54,707 nt of DNA from Fidelibacterota bacterium (GTDB lineage Bacteria > Fidelibacterota > UBA8477 > JABMPR01): assembly GCA_016844955.1 (NCBI GenBank), contig JAERTH010000044.1:1-54707 (forward strand). Direction: 5' to 3'. Position numbers and translations under genes: made by a program. A model generated the notes under the pieces. That model ran no database searches. It worked only from the letters and a program-made list of their open reading frames with translations, and was not told where the DNA came from. Below, piece after piece: positions 41,170 through 49,276 of the stretch; the stretch's first letter is position 1; each line of letters starts with the position of its first letter.

Positions 41170-42060
41170 CTAATCCAGGAGACCAATTTCCAGGTATCTT
41201 GTTTCATATGCATCCAGACTTTCAAGATCATACTCAAACCGCGTACTGCCCTCATCCAGGTCGACCAGACGAGTGGGTTCTTGTGTAAAGTGTACCTTTT
41301 GACTTCCATAGATAACTGCCAATTGCCAATCGGGTAGTGTTTGATTGAGAGCGAACTTATAACTGAATTTGTGTGTCGCTGCAACCCCTGAGAGTCCATA
41401 ATCAAACCCAAAGGACAGGTTCTGATCAGACACTTCAAAGACCAGCCATTCTCCACTTTCATCCCTGACAATCCCTGTAAAGGGTGGGGAGTCAGAGCCT
41501 GTTTTAACCCAGCTCTTTTCAGCATTAAAGGGCAGGAGGCATTCAAACCTTAGGGGGAAAACCAGGGTACTTTTCAAAACCCCGTGCATCTCAACAGTAT
41601 AGCTCTCATAGGCAGGATCCGGCCGTACAATCATTTCAAATGAATTAAAAGGACTACTCTTGTCTTCCCACTCACTTAGTGCAAAGACAATGGGTATGGA
41701 AATCCAGACACTCATCGCTTCTCCATCGCGTGTAGCCGGAGTAAATGCTGTTCTTTGAATGGCATTAGATGCAATTTTATCAAGCTGGGGATTCAGGGTT
41801 TTGCTTACCCGAGTTTGCTCCACTACTCCCGAGGCAGAAACAAGAACGTCCACGGTTACTGACCCTTCGATCCCTTTTTCACGCAGATCGCGGGGAAAGT
41901 GAATGCGGGTTCTCAAGGCCTCATAGCCATCCACTGGTCGTGGCTTGATTATGTCTGCATCCGTACTTTCACCTTGAAACCAGGCACACTGAGAGAGGAT
42001 GCCTACCATAAGCAAAAGAACTAACCTCGTAACATAGTATCGGTTCATTTGGGCTCGCAC
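41170..42060 (-). CDS. TonB C-terminal domain lipoprotein-like protein
   Basis: The N-terminus is a signal peptide with a possible lipobox ILSQC (Cys25). Residues about 50-127 form a TonB C-terminal domain: LREKGIEGSVTVDVLVSASG, TRVSKTLNPQLDKIASNAI and TAFTPATRDGEAMSVWISIP follow the TonB family pattern. The remaining roughly 165 residues are a beta-rich domain of unknown type. Normal TonB proteins have an N-terminal inner-membrane helix and a proline-rich spacer; both are missing. GGGAGGTGCATC directly before the GTG at 42060 supports that start over the ATG at 42048. It is 156 bp upstream of the GldL-like gene on the same strand. Confidence 0.85.
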   Translation of the reverse strand: MRAQMNRYYVTRLVLLLMVGILSQCAWFQGESTDADIIKPRPVDGYEALRTRIHFPRDLREKGIEGSVTVDVLVSASGVVEQTRVSKTLNPQLDKIASNAIQRTAFTPATRDGEAMSVWISIPIVFALSEWEDKSSPFNSFEMIVRPDPAYESYTVEMHGVLKSTLVFPLRFECLLPFNAEKSWVKTGSDSPPFTGIVRDESGEWLVFEVSDQNLSFGFDYGLSGVAATHKFSYKFALNQTLPDWQLAVIYGSQKVHFTQEPTRLVDLDEGSTRFEYDLESLDAYETRYLEIGLLD

Positions 42061-42209
42061 GATGCACCTCCCTGATTTTATTTTTTAGCTAGAGGACAAA
42101 TATAAGCCGTTGCTTGATAATAACAATGACTTGGGGCACAATAACCGTCCCGGGGGAGCAGGAATACTTATTATATGACGGGCCAGAAATGACGCGTCAC
42201 AGGATTGGA

Positions 42210-43841
42210 TTATTCTACAAGGAGCTTGCCTATCAAGCTGACACCATCCGTTGGGTTTAGTGATTCAACCCCGAGTAGATCACCGATAGTGGGCGCAAGG
42301 TCTATGGTAGCCACAGAGTCAGAGAGGGTCTGAGCCTGGATATTAGCAGAACTAAAAATTAAAGGGACATGGCTATCATACTCATATGGTGTACTGTGAG
42401 ACGTTCCAAAAGGATTGCGGAACAGCCATCCCTCTTCGACCAGTGTATACAGATCAGGGCTTAATTCAGGATGCATAAAGTTTTTCAGACGCGCCTTGCG
42501 GAAATCGGATGCGTCTGCATTCAACAATTCCTGCTTAGTGTATAGTCTGTGAATGCCTGTCACAGATTCCATATATGTCTGAAGAATTGAATCAATGGTG
42601 GCAGGCTGTACCTGCATTGAATCCATCATATCGAAATCATAGTAATAACTGGATCCCTGCCTGTGAATGAAATCGTGATTCCCATAAAGTGAGTCAATAA
42701 GTGCATAGGCCTTGCCACGTGTTGCCAGGTAGAACTCTTCGTCAACACGCCCACCCACTTTGTTCTGAATATGTGTCCAATGTTCGGGAAGGGGCAATCC
42801 ACCATGATCAGAGGTCAGAACGAACAGAACATTTTCCAACCCGCTGATGGAATCCAGCTCCTCAATAAAGGCCATTAAATAGTCATCAACCTTTAAAAGG
42901 TGATCCATGACCTCATGAGAATATGGGCCGTAATAGTGAGCGAGTAAATCCATGGTTGACAGCCCGATGCTCAGCACGTCGGGTACATCATCCTGACCAA
43001 CGTCATTCATGTTTATTGCCGTGCTTGCCAGATCCAGAGTTACTCGATCCATCCAGGGTCGACTGGCAAATTCCCTATAGATTTTCTCGTCCTTCCAATT
43101 TGATTCAAAACCAATAGGCATGGTTGGGGTGTAGACAGAGGCTTCATAACGATCCGTTTCACCATAAAATGAGTCTGCATGGGTATATTCACTGAATGCT
43201 TTTAAATCGAGATCGCTGGTCCATAAGGAATCACGATATGAGAGAATGTTATGTTTTTTATTAAAATCGTGGAGCCAATCCGGGATAGATTCGGTATAGT
43301 AGTCTGTTGTGGTGAAGGAACCACGCCAATTATACCAGACGGCAAGGTCTGGATTTTTACCACCCATCATTATAGCGGCACGGTCTTTACAGGCCACGGC
43401 ATATACTTTTGATTCAGGCGAGGCCGCTTTTAACCAATCACCATAGGTTGTAGCCTTAATCGGCCCATAGGAAACCTGGTAAGCTGAGATGTCCAACGCA
43501 TTGGCTGTGGAGTCTTCAACGCAATAGACATCTTTCTTCAAGTTTCTATCGTACCAGCGGTTTCCCAGAATACCTGCCGGACCTGGGTGCAATCCTGATC
43601 CCAGCGCAAAATGCCCCGGTCCTGTGGCGCAATATCCGTGTTCATGATGCGCATTGTCAAAACTTATACCATGCTCATACAGCCATTTGAATCCACCGGT
43701 AAATGCCGGTAAATAATGAGACCAGGTATTGTAGGCAAAATGATCAACTGATATGACTACAATCAGATTGGGTTTATCTGCGTCCTGTTTACATGAGAAC
43801 AGTAAAAGTGACGTAAGCGCGAGAAGCAAAAAGTTTTTCAA
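42210..43841 (-). CDS. Alkaline phosphatase-superfamily lipoprotein (PafA/nucleotide pyrophosphatase type)
   Basis: Lipobox LLLFSC (Cys17) predicts a lipoprotein. The phosphodiesterase/phosphatase fold begins at ISVDHFAYNTW with metal ligand Asp33; the nucleophile is probably Thr73 in YCATGPGHFALGSG, as in PafA-type enzymes that use Thr, and further metal ligands are in FVLTSDHGGLPLPEHW. Such enzymes release phosphate from monoesters or diesters outside the inner membrane. Length 543 is typical. The start codon is TTG at 43841 with AAAGG seven bases upstream. It lies downstream of valS with a palindrome in the 70-bp gap. Confidence 0.92.
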   Translation of the reverse strand: MKNFLLLALTSLLLFSCKQDADKPNLIVVISVDHFAYNTWSHYLPAFTGGFKWLYEHGISFDNAHHEHGYCATGPGHFALGSGLHPGPAGILGNRWYDRNLKKDVYCVEDSTANALDISAYQVSYGPIKATTYGDWLKAASPESKVYAVACKDRAAIMMGGKNPDLAVWYNWRGSFTTTDYYTESIPDWLHDFNKKHNILSYRDSLWTSDLDLKAFSEYTHADSFYGETDRYEASVYTPTMPIGFESNWKDEKIYREFASRPWMDRVTLDLASTAINMNDVGQDDVPDVLSIGLSTMDLLAHYYGPYSHEVMDHLLKVDDYLMAFIEELDSISGLENVLFVLTSDHGGLPLPEHWTHIQNKVGGRVDEEFYLATRGKAYALIDSLYGNHDFIHRQGSSYYYDFDMMDSMQVQPATIDSILQTYMESVTGIHRLYTKQELLNADASDFRKARLKNFMHPELSPDLYTLVEEGWLFRNPFGTSHSTPYEYDSHVPLIFSSANIQAQTLSDSVATIDLAPTIGDLLGVESLNPTDGVSLIGKLLVE

Positions 43842-43862
43842 GGGAGACCTTTGGATAACAGT

Positions 43863-43895
43863 AACCTTGCGAAGGTATTAAACCTTCGCAAGGTT
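43863..43895. repeat. Palindrome between valS and the PafA-like gene
   Basis: 14-bp arms at 43863-43876 and 43882-43895 (AACCTTGCGAAGGT / ACCTTCGCAAGGTT) with a 5-nt ATTAA loop. No T-run follows on either strand. It matches the form of the palindrome at 11505-11535 (ACCTTGCGGAGG...), differing inside the arms by compensating changes. Confidence 0.75.
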
Positions 43896-43911
43896 GAATT
43901 ATAAAAGTGTA

Positions 43912-46584
43912 TTATAGAGCCTTCATGGTTTCAAGATGTGCTTTCAGCTTGGCAAGCGATTCACCATAATGATCCAGCTTATCGCGTTCCTTGGTAACCA
44001 CGGCCTCAGGTGCGCGGTCAACAAAATTCTTGTTAGCCAGCTTACCCTGGACGGATTTGAGCAGACCTTCAGTGGTGGCGATCTCTTTTTCCAGCCGCTC
44101 GATTTCTTTATCAAGATCGATGAGGCCTTCCAGTGGAATAAAGAGTTCCATTTTTTCTACCATGGCAGAGGCGGAAAAACTGGGTTTTTTGATATCCAGA
44201 CCCAACTTGATATCCTCAGAACGAATCAGCTTGGCAATGGTGGTCTTGTTCTGCTCCAGAATATCCAGCTGCTCCTGATTATGAACCTTACCTACCACAG
44301 AAATAGCCTGTGAAGGAGGAACATTCATTTCAGAACGGACGGTGCGTACAGCAGTAATCACCTTTTTCAAAAAGTCTGTATTTTTGGCTTCCGTTGGTGC
44401 CGTGAAAGTTTCATTTATTTTCGGCCATTGCGTGACTATTAAATCAGCTTCATCATCCAGTTTCACCTGCTGCCAGATTTCCTCACTCATAAAGGGTGCA
44501 TAGGGATGGAGCATTTTCATGATATCTCTAAGCACATAAATGGCCACAGACATGGCGGTCTGCTTTTGTGCTTCAGTTCCATCATAGAGTCTGAGCTTGA
44601 TCATCTCGATATACCAGTCACAGAAATCATTCCAGATAAAATCCCACAATGAACGTGCAGTTTCATCGAAGGAAAACGCCTCAAGCTGACGGGTAACCCG
44701 TTCAATGGTGAGATTCAGGCGGTGCAGAATCCAGCGGTCTGCCAATTCCAGATCCTGCCATTTTTCAGGATTCAGGTGATCCGCTGTCAGTTCAAAATCT
44801 TTATTCATGAGCACAAAGCGACTTGCGTTCCAGACCTTATTCATGAAATTCCGGGCAACTTCCAGGCGATCTTCAGAGAAGAGAATATCCTGACCTTTAG
44901 GCGCAATTAGCATGACGCCAAAGCGCAGTGCATCGGCTCCATATTTTGCAATGAGGTCTAGTGGATCTGGTGAATTCCCCAGAGACTTAGACATCTTACG
45001 CCCCTGCTCATCACGGATAATGCTGGTGAAGTAGACATTCTCAAAAGGGATATCCCCTTTGAATTCATGTCCAGCCATAATCATGCGGGCTACCCAGAAA
45101 AAGATAATGTCAGGGCCGGTTACCAGGTCGTGGGTGGGATAATAATATTCCAGGTCCTTGTCTTCGCCAGGCCACTGATGCACAGCAAAGGGCCAGAGCC
45201 AGGAGCTGGACCAGGTGTCCAGAACATCCTCATCCTGCTTGATATTTTTTGAATCACATTTGCTACAGGAATCAGGCGCATCAACCTGAACCATAACCTC
45301 GCCACATTCCTCACAGGTATATACAGGGATCCGATGTCCCCACCATAATTGACGACTGATGCACCAATCTTTGATGTTGGTCATCCAGTGTTCATAGGTC
45401 TTAGTCCAGTGGGCAGGATGGAAATGGATTTTTCCTTCACGTACCGAGTCGAGGGCTGGTTTGACCAGTTCTTGCATGCTCATAAACCACTGCTCAGACT
45501 GAAAGGGCTCTATGGGAACATTTCCCCGTTCAGAGTAGCCGACTTTGTGAACATGGTCTTCAATCTTTTCCATGAGATTCAGTTCGTCCAATTGCTCAAG
45601 CACAACTTTGCGGGCCTCAAACCGATCCAGGCCGATGAACTTGTCTGGTGCATTCTCGTTCAAAGTGGCATCTTCATTAAAGATATTGATGAACTCGAGA
45701 TCATGACGCTTACCCATCTCCCAGTCATTTGGGTCATGGGAGGGGGTCACTTTCACGCAACCTGTTCCAAAGTCCTTGTCCACATATTCATCTGCAAAAA
45801 TGGGGATTTCACGACCGACCAGAGGTAAAACCACAAATTTTCCAATGAGATCTTTATAGCGCTCATCTTCAGGATGAACCGCAACGCCTGTATCACCCAG
45901 CATGGTTTCCGGGCGGGTTGTGGCCACCACAAGATATTTATCAGAGTCTTTGATAGGGTAACGCATATGCCATAAGTGACTGTTGCGCTCCTGGTAGATC
46001 ACTTCTTCGTCAGATATAGCGGATTTTGTGGCGGGACACCAGTTTACCAGACGTGTACCACGGTAGATATACCCACGATTATAGAGCTCAACAAAGGCAT
46101 GCAGGACTGCTTTATAGTAGTCATCATCCATGGTGAAGCGTTCACGCTCCCAGTCGCAGGAGGCACCCAGCTTTTTGAGCTGCTCAATGATGATGCCGCC
46201 ATATTTTTCTTTCCAGATCCAGGCATGTTTGAGGAATTCATCACGACCAATCTCATGTTTTGTGATGCCCTGTTCGCGCAACATGTTCACAACTTTGGTC
46301 TCAGTAGCAATGGAGGCATGGTCGGTACCTGGAATCCAACAGGCCTCTCGCCCCTGCATCCGACGCCAACGCATGAGGATATCCTGCATCGTATTGTTCA
46401 GGACGTGTCCCAGGGTAAGAATTCCGGTCACATTGGGTGGTGGTATGACAATAGTATAGGGTTCTTTTTCAGAATCAGGTTCAGAGTGAAAATAGTTCTG
46501 GTCCAACCAATGCTGGTACCATTTGTCCTCTATGAGAGAGGCATCGTAGCGTTTGCTGAGTTCTTGTGTCATTTTCTTGATCAT
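43912..46584 (-). CDS. valS: Valyl-tRNA synthetase
   Basis: A class I aminoacyl-tRNA synthetase that charges tRNA-Val. The HIGH-type motif is PPNVTGILTLGHVLN (TLGH at 57-60) and the KMSKS loop is in GRKMSKSLGNSPDP. The editing domain has the GTGCVKVTPSHDPNDW motif. A small Cys4 zinc knuckle (CEECG and CSKCD) lies in the catalytic region. The C-terminal coiled coil (about 820-890, EIERLEKEIATTEGLLKSV) is complete. The 890-residue length is typical. Two candidate ATG starts lie four codons apart, at 46584 and 46572; neither has an ideal Shine-Dalgarno. Monocistronic. Confidence 0.97.
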   Translation of the reverse strand: MIKKMTQELSKRYDASLIEDKWYQHWLDQNYFHSEPDSEKEPYTIVIPPPNVTGILTLGHVLNNTMQDILMRWRRMQGREACWIPGTDHASIATETKVVNMLREQGITKHEIGRDEFLKHAWIWKEKYGGIIIEQLKKLGASCDWERERFTMDDDYYKAVLHAFVELYNRGYIYRGTRLVNWCPATKSAISDEEVIYQERNSHLWHMRYPIKDSDKYLVVATTRPETMLGDTGVAVHPEDERYKDLIGKFVVLPLVGREIPIFADEYVDKDFGTGCVKVTPSHDPNDWEMGKRHDLEFINIFNEDATLNENAPDKFIGLDRFEARKVVLEQLDELNLMEKIEDHVHKVGYSERGNVPIEPFQSEQWFMSMQELVKPALDSVREGKIHFHPAHWTKTYEHWMTNIKDWCISRQLWWGHRIPVYTCEECGEVMVQVDAPDSCSKCDSKNIKQDEDVLDTWSSSWLWPFAVHQWPGEDKDLEYYYPTHDLVTGPDIIFFWVARMIMAGHEFKGDIPFENVYFTSIIRDEQGRKMSKSLGNSPDPLDLIAKYGADALRFGVMLIAPKGQDILFSEDRLEVARNFMNKVWNASRFVLMNKDFELTADHLNPEKWQDLELADRWILHRLNLTIERVTRQLEAFSFDETARSLWDFIWNDFCDWYIEMIKLRLYDGTEAQKQTAMSVAIYVLRDIMKMLHPYAPFMSEEIWQQVKLDDEADLIVTQWPKINETFTAPTEAKNTDFLKKVITAVRTVRSEMNVPPSQAISVVGKVHNQEQLDILEQNKTTIAKLIRSEDIKLGLDIKKPSFSASAMVEKMELFIPLEGLIDLDKEIERLEKEIATTEGLLKSVQGKLANKNFVDRAPEAVVTKERDKLDHYGESLAKLKAHLETMKAL

Positions 46585-46665
46585 ACCCTTTTAGAATCCG
46601 CCAATTTCGCGAATTTCACTAATTTGCTTTACGGCATTCTTGCTATGTCTACATCCCAATGGGCC

Positions 46666-46690
46666 GTCACACTGAGTGGAGTTGAAGTGT
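46666..46690. repeat. Short GTCACACTGAG-type intergenic element
   Basis: The 25-bp sequence begins GTCACACTGAGTGGAGTT and ends GAAGTGT, with short complementary ends (ACACT/AGTGT). Elements of this kind, with the consensus CACTGAGCGGAGTCGAAGTG, recur in intergenic regions of many environmental bacterial genomes; I know them as REP-like. Only one copy is seen here. Confidence 0.5.
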
Positions 46691-46850
46691 TATATATGAG
46701 GAATACTTGGAGCTGATGTCATACTACACTTTCATAAATTTTCAAGCTATGAATTTAGACGGGGTTTCAGGGGTCTGTAAGGGGAAAGATGAATTTAGGT
46801 GGAGGAGTTTATGAGCAGGGGGCGAGGTATGAAATTCGAAAATTGAAACT

Positions 46851-46936
46851 CTTACAACGAACTGACGAAAACAACGAATTCCTTAGATACACAAATATAA
46901 GTTTGGTTCGTTCAATTCGTTTTGTTCGTTGTTAAG
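46851..46936. repeat. 86-bp imperfect inverted repeat (ACAACGAAC / GTTCGTTGT)
   Basis: CTTACAACGAAC at 46851-46862 pairs with GTTCGTTGTTAAG at 46924-46936 with one extra base, and the inside (ACAACGAATT and AATTCGTTTTG) continues imperfectly. A related fragment, TACAACGAAACATACGAATT, occurs near 50449, between the two ABC exporter genes. Confidence 0.55.
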
Positions 46937-46950
46937 ACAACCCCCACTCT

Positions 46951-46984
46951 CCCTTATACCCTTATACCCTTATACCCTTATACC
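46951..46984. repeat. CCCTTATA tandem repeat, 4.25 copies
   Basis: Four exact copies of the 8-mer CCCTTATA run from 46951 to 46982, followed by CC. It is too short and lacks spacers to be a CRISPR; it is a simple microsatellite that could vary in copy number by slippage. Confidence 0.85.
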
Positions 46985-47039
46985 AAAGAACTAGAGAAAA
47001 CCATGTCTCCAAATACTCCCACCCGGTGCTTGCTTGCGT

Positions 47040-47142
47040 GTCATTCTGAGCATAACGAAGTGATGCGAAGAATCTTGGTCCAAAACTGTTGCTCTCATAG
47101 AAGCAGGAAGGGATCAAGATTCTTCGGTCCCCTCAGAATGAC
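47040..47142. repeat. 103-bp MITE/REP-like double-stem element
   Basis: The outer arms GTCATTCTGAG (47040-47050) and CTCAGAATGAC (47132-47142) are perfect, and the inner arms CGAAGAATCTTG (47066-47077) and CAAGATTCTTCG (47115-47126) are also perfect. The resulting cruciform-type structure has asymmetric internal loops. Elements with GTCATTCTGAG ends are widespread in many bacterial genomes; no transposase is present here. Confidence 0.75.
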
Positions 47143-47167
47143 TATTTACCAATCTATTTTCTACTAT

Positions 47168-48292
47168 CTATTGTACAAACAAACGATTCTGCATATCGTC
47201 TTTCCAGGTGACGACCTGGCCTTGCTTGTTGAAGGTCACTGTTGCTTCACCATATGACCAGAGGGTATCTACAACCACATCAGGAGGCCCCTGCAAATAC
47301 ACCACCTCCTGAATGGTGGAACCAACATCGTATGTACTATAGGGATACGAAAATTCCGGCTCCAGAATGATGCCGACTTTCATGGGGTTCAGTTCAGAAT
47401 TCACCCAGGCAATAACCGAATCTCCTTCAAAGGTGATTGTTGAAAAACCATATCGCCAAACAGGGCCCTTGATTTGCAGTGGCGATCCCTGGACATAAGA
47501 AACCCATTCCTTTGTTGAGCCCAAAGTGAAAAAAGTATCGACTTCAGCTTCAACCTCTTCTTCCTCTGCGAGCACCGTAAGCGAGTCCATGATTTCCTCC
47601 ACATCCACCTTCTTCTTGGCGGGCCTTACAATTCTTTCCTCCATGGCGGCTTGTTGTGTGTAAGCTTTCAGCCGATCTGCTGGTGAATCAAACAGAGATG
47701 AGATCATGGTGTACATAAAGAATACAACAGCTGCCAGAATGATAACACCGATCATGGTGGACTGACTAGGCAGGTAGTCAGCAAAAGATGTATCATCGTA
47801 AACCGAATTAAAGTCAACTTTGGGCTCTGTTTTCGACTTGGGGTGTGGCTTGGGTCCTGGTTTTGCCTTTGATCCAGTGGCCTTTCCTCTGGGAGGTGCT
47901 TTCTGTTTGGGTGGAGCCTGCCGGGGGGGTGCCTGGTAATTTTGCTTTTTGGGTTCTTGCTTTGGCTTGGGCCGCGGTGGTGCCCCCTGTGAAGGTGGCG
48001 GCTTGGGTGGTTGTCTGGGAGGTGCCTTTCTGCGGGGTTCAACACCTGGATCGCGGACATGGCGGAAATGACCATATTTTTTAACATAAGTCAGGGCAAC
48101 ACTCTTGGCCTCATTGACGACCTTGATCATCCGGTCAGCCTCTGGCTTCATGGGATCATCATTGCGATAGCGATCCGGGTGCCACATTTTGGCCAATTCG
48201 CGATAGGCTAGCTTAACATCTTCTTCACCTGCAGACTTATCCAGGCGGAGATGTTGTAATGCCTCGGCGATTTGCATGCCTTTTTTGGCCAT
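47168..48292 (-). CDS. J-domain protein with Pro-rich linker, one TM helix and duplicated C-terminal repeat
   Basis: Residues about 6-72 form a J domain with HPD at 38-40 (LAKMWHPDRY), which would stimulate a DnaK-type ATPase. A basic, proline-rich linker (about 85-158) reaches a membrane helix at 180-200 (MIGVIILAAVVFFMYTMISSL). The other side carries a helical, acidic stretch and two copies of a repeat of about 40 residues: GSTKEWVSYVQGSPLQ to TITFEGDSVIAWVN (258-297) and GSTIQEVVYLQGPPDV to TVTFNKQGQVVTWKDD (324-365). The repeats resemble the small QGxP beta-module found in SmpA/OmlA-like and related exported proteins. Classical DnaJ zinc and substrate domains are absent, so this is a specialised, membrane-tethered co-chaperone. 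Confidence 0.9.
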   Translation of the reverse strand: MAKKGMQIAEALQHLRLDKSAGEEDVKLAYRELAKMWHPDRYRNDDPMKPEADRMIKVVNEAKSVALTYVKKYGHFRHVRDPGVEPRRKAPPRQPPKPPPSQGAPPRPKPKQEPKKQNYQAPPRQAPPKQKAPPRGKATGSKAKPGPKPHPKSKTEPKVDFNSVYDDTSFADYLPSQSTMIGVIILAAVVFFMYTMISSLFDSPADRLKAYTQQAAMEERIVRPAKKKVDVEEIMDSLTVLAEEEEVEAEVDTFFTLGSTKEWVSYVQGSPLQIKGPVWRYGFSTITFEGDSVIAWVNSELNPMKVGIILEPEFSYPYSTYDVGSTIQEVVYLQGPPDVVVDTLWSYGEATVTFNKQGQVVTWKDDMQNRLFVQ

Positions 48293-48426
48293 GAAGTTTT
48301 TCTGCCCTTCCAGACTCTGATTTTAGCTTTGCATAAGGCCTACAAGATATTCAGCTTGTACTCAATAATCTATAGCCTATGTCTGATAATTTCTTGGCTC
48401 CCCCTGGATACCGCGAAGGTTAATAC

Positions 48427-49260
48427 TTATTTCTCATAGCGTATGAGAACACTCATTCCCAATCCGTATGGAGCAGAAAGCCATTTGCCCTGACTGGTTC
48501 TTCGATAAAAAAGCTTACCACTTAGTATACCGGTACCAAAAAGCATTTTGCCTTCACCAAGCTCCTTCACATACTCTAGAGATATGACAAAATCATCCTG
48601 AACCACAATATGGTAGGGGGTCAAATCAATGGCAATATCTTCATTGTTTTTAATATCTGAGAGGGTAATGTAAATTGGCTTTCCCAGGATGTTACGACCA
48701 GGTTTCTTAGCTTTCATTTCATATACATTTAATCGATAAAAAACTGAATCATAGGTAGTTTCAATCCCGTGTAGTCGTAATTCCTTCAAAAAGGTAGCTC
48801 TTTGTTTTAAGCGGACAAGTATCCCCAATTCGTACCCCAGGCTGTCGGATGAAAAACCACCCTTCATAAACCGAGGTGGATGAGGATTACCCACCACCTT
48901 TTCCTTAAACTCACGTGGATAAACAACAACCTCCTGCATTTCGAGGATTTTGGGCTTTAACGAAATCTCACAGGGTGCTTCACAGCTATTTTGAATTTCT
49001 AAAACTGAAACATCATAGACTTCATACCCGATATATGAAAACCTGAGAATAGCTTCCGGGGAGGAGGCACCTAGCTCGAGATTGAAATAGCCCTGGTCGT
49101 TTGAGACGGTTCCGTTTTCGCCTTCCAGAACACCAATGTTCACATATGGAATAACTACTCCCGTTGCGTTGTCTACAACATGACCGCTCAGGGTTACCCC
49201 CCACCCAAAAAGGGGCAATAACAGAACAGCAGTGATAAATATGACCTGCTTAATATTCAT
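48427..49260 (-). CDS. CarboxypepD_reg-like domain exported protein
   Basis: The signal peptide (MNIKQVIFITAVLLLPLFGW) is followed by a carboxypeptidase-regulatory-like beta-sandwich (about 22-105): VTLSGHVVDNATGVVIPYVN, then GTVSNDQGYFNLEL and LRFSYIGYEVYDVSV. This module is common at the N-terminus of TonB-dependent receptors in Bacteroidota-like organisms, but no receptor barrel follows; the remaining roughly 170 residues form a second beta-rich domain. The start ATG at 49260 is chosen because an upstream frame overlaps the ABC-2 permease gene. It trails the ABC exporter genes on the same strand by 16 bp. Confidence 0.85.
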   Translation of the reverse strand: MNIKQVIFITAVLLLPLFGWGVTLSGHVVDNATGVVIPYVNIGVLEGENGTVSNDQGYFNLELGASSPEAILRFSYIGYEVYDVSVLEIQNSCEAPCEISLKPKILEMQEVVVYPREFKEKVVGNPHPPRFMKGGFSSDSLGYELGILVRLKQRATFLKELRLHGIETTYDSVFYRLNVYEMKAKKPGRNILGKPIYITLSDIKNNEDIAIDLTPYHIVVQDDFVISLEYVKELGEGKMLFGTGILSGKLFYRRTSQGKWLSAPYGLGMSVLIRYEK

Positions 49261-49276
49261 ACGGATGTTCGTTGCT

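Larger units (their letters stand above)
46585..47167. other. Repeat-rich intergenic spacer without genes
   Basis: This 583-bp gap between valS and the DnaJ-like gene has no supportable CDS or RNA gene. It holds at least four different repeat elements, listed separately: a GTCACACTGAG-type element, a long inverted repeat, a CCCTTATA tandem repeat and a 103-bp double-stem element. The valS promoter should be near its left end. Confidence 0.75.

Noticed and set aside
41094..41546. 150-residue minus-strand ORF overlapping the TonB-domain gene
   Set aside because: It is a shifted frame of the 41170 gene and shows no signal peptide or domain; composition is that of an out-of-frame translation.
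45976..46716. 246-residue plus-strand ORF
   Set aside because: It is antisense to valS, where all synthetase motifs are conserved on the minus strand; it has no recognisable domains.
46951..46984. CRISPR-like array
   Set aside because: Octamer repeats without spacers; no cas genes in the window.
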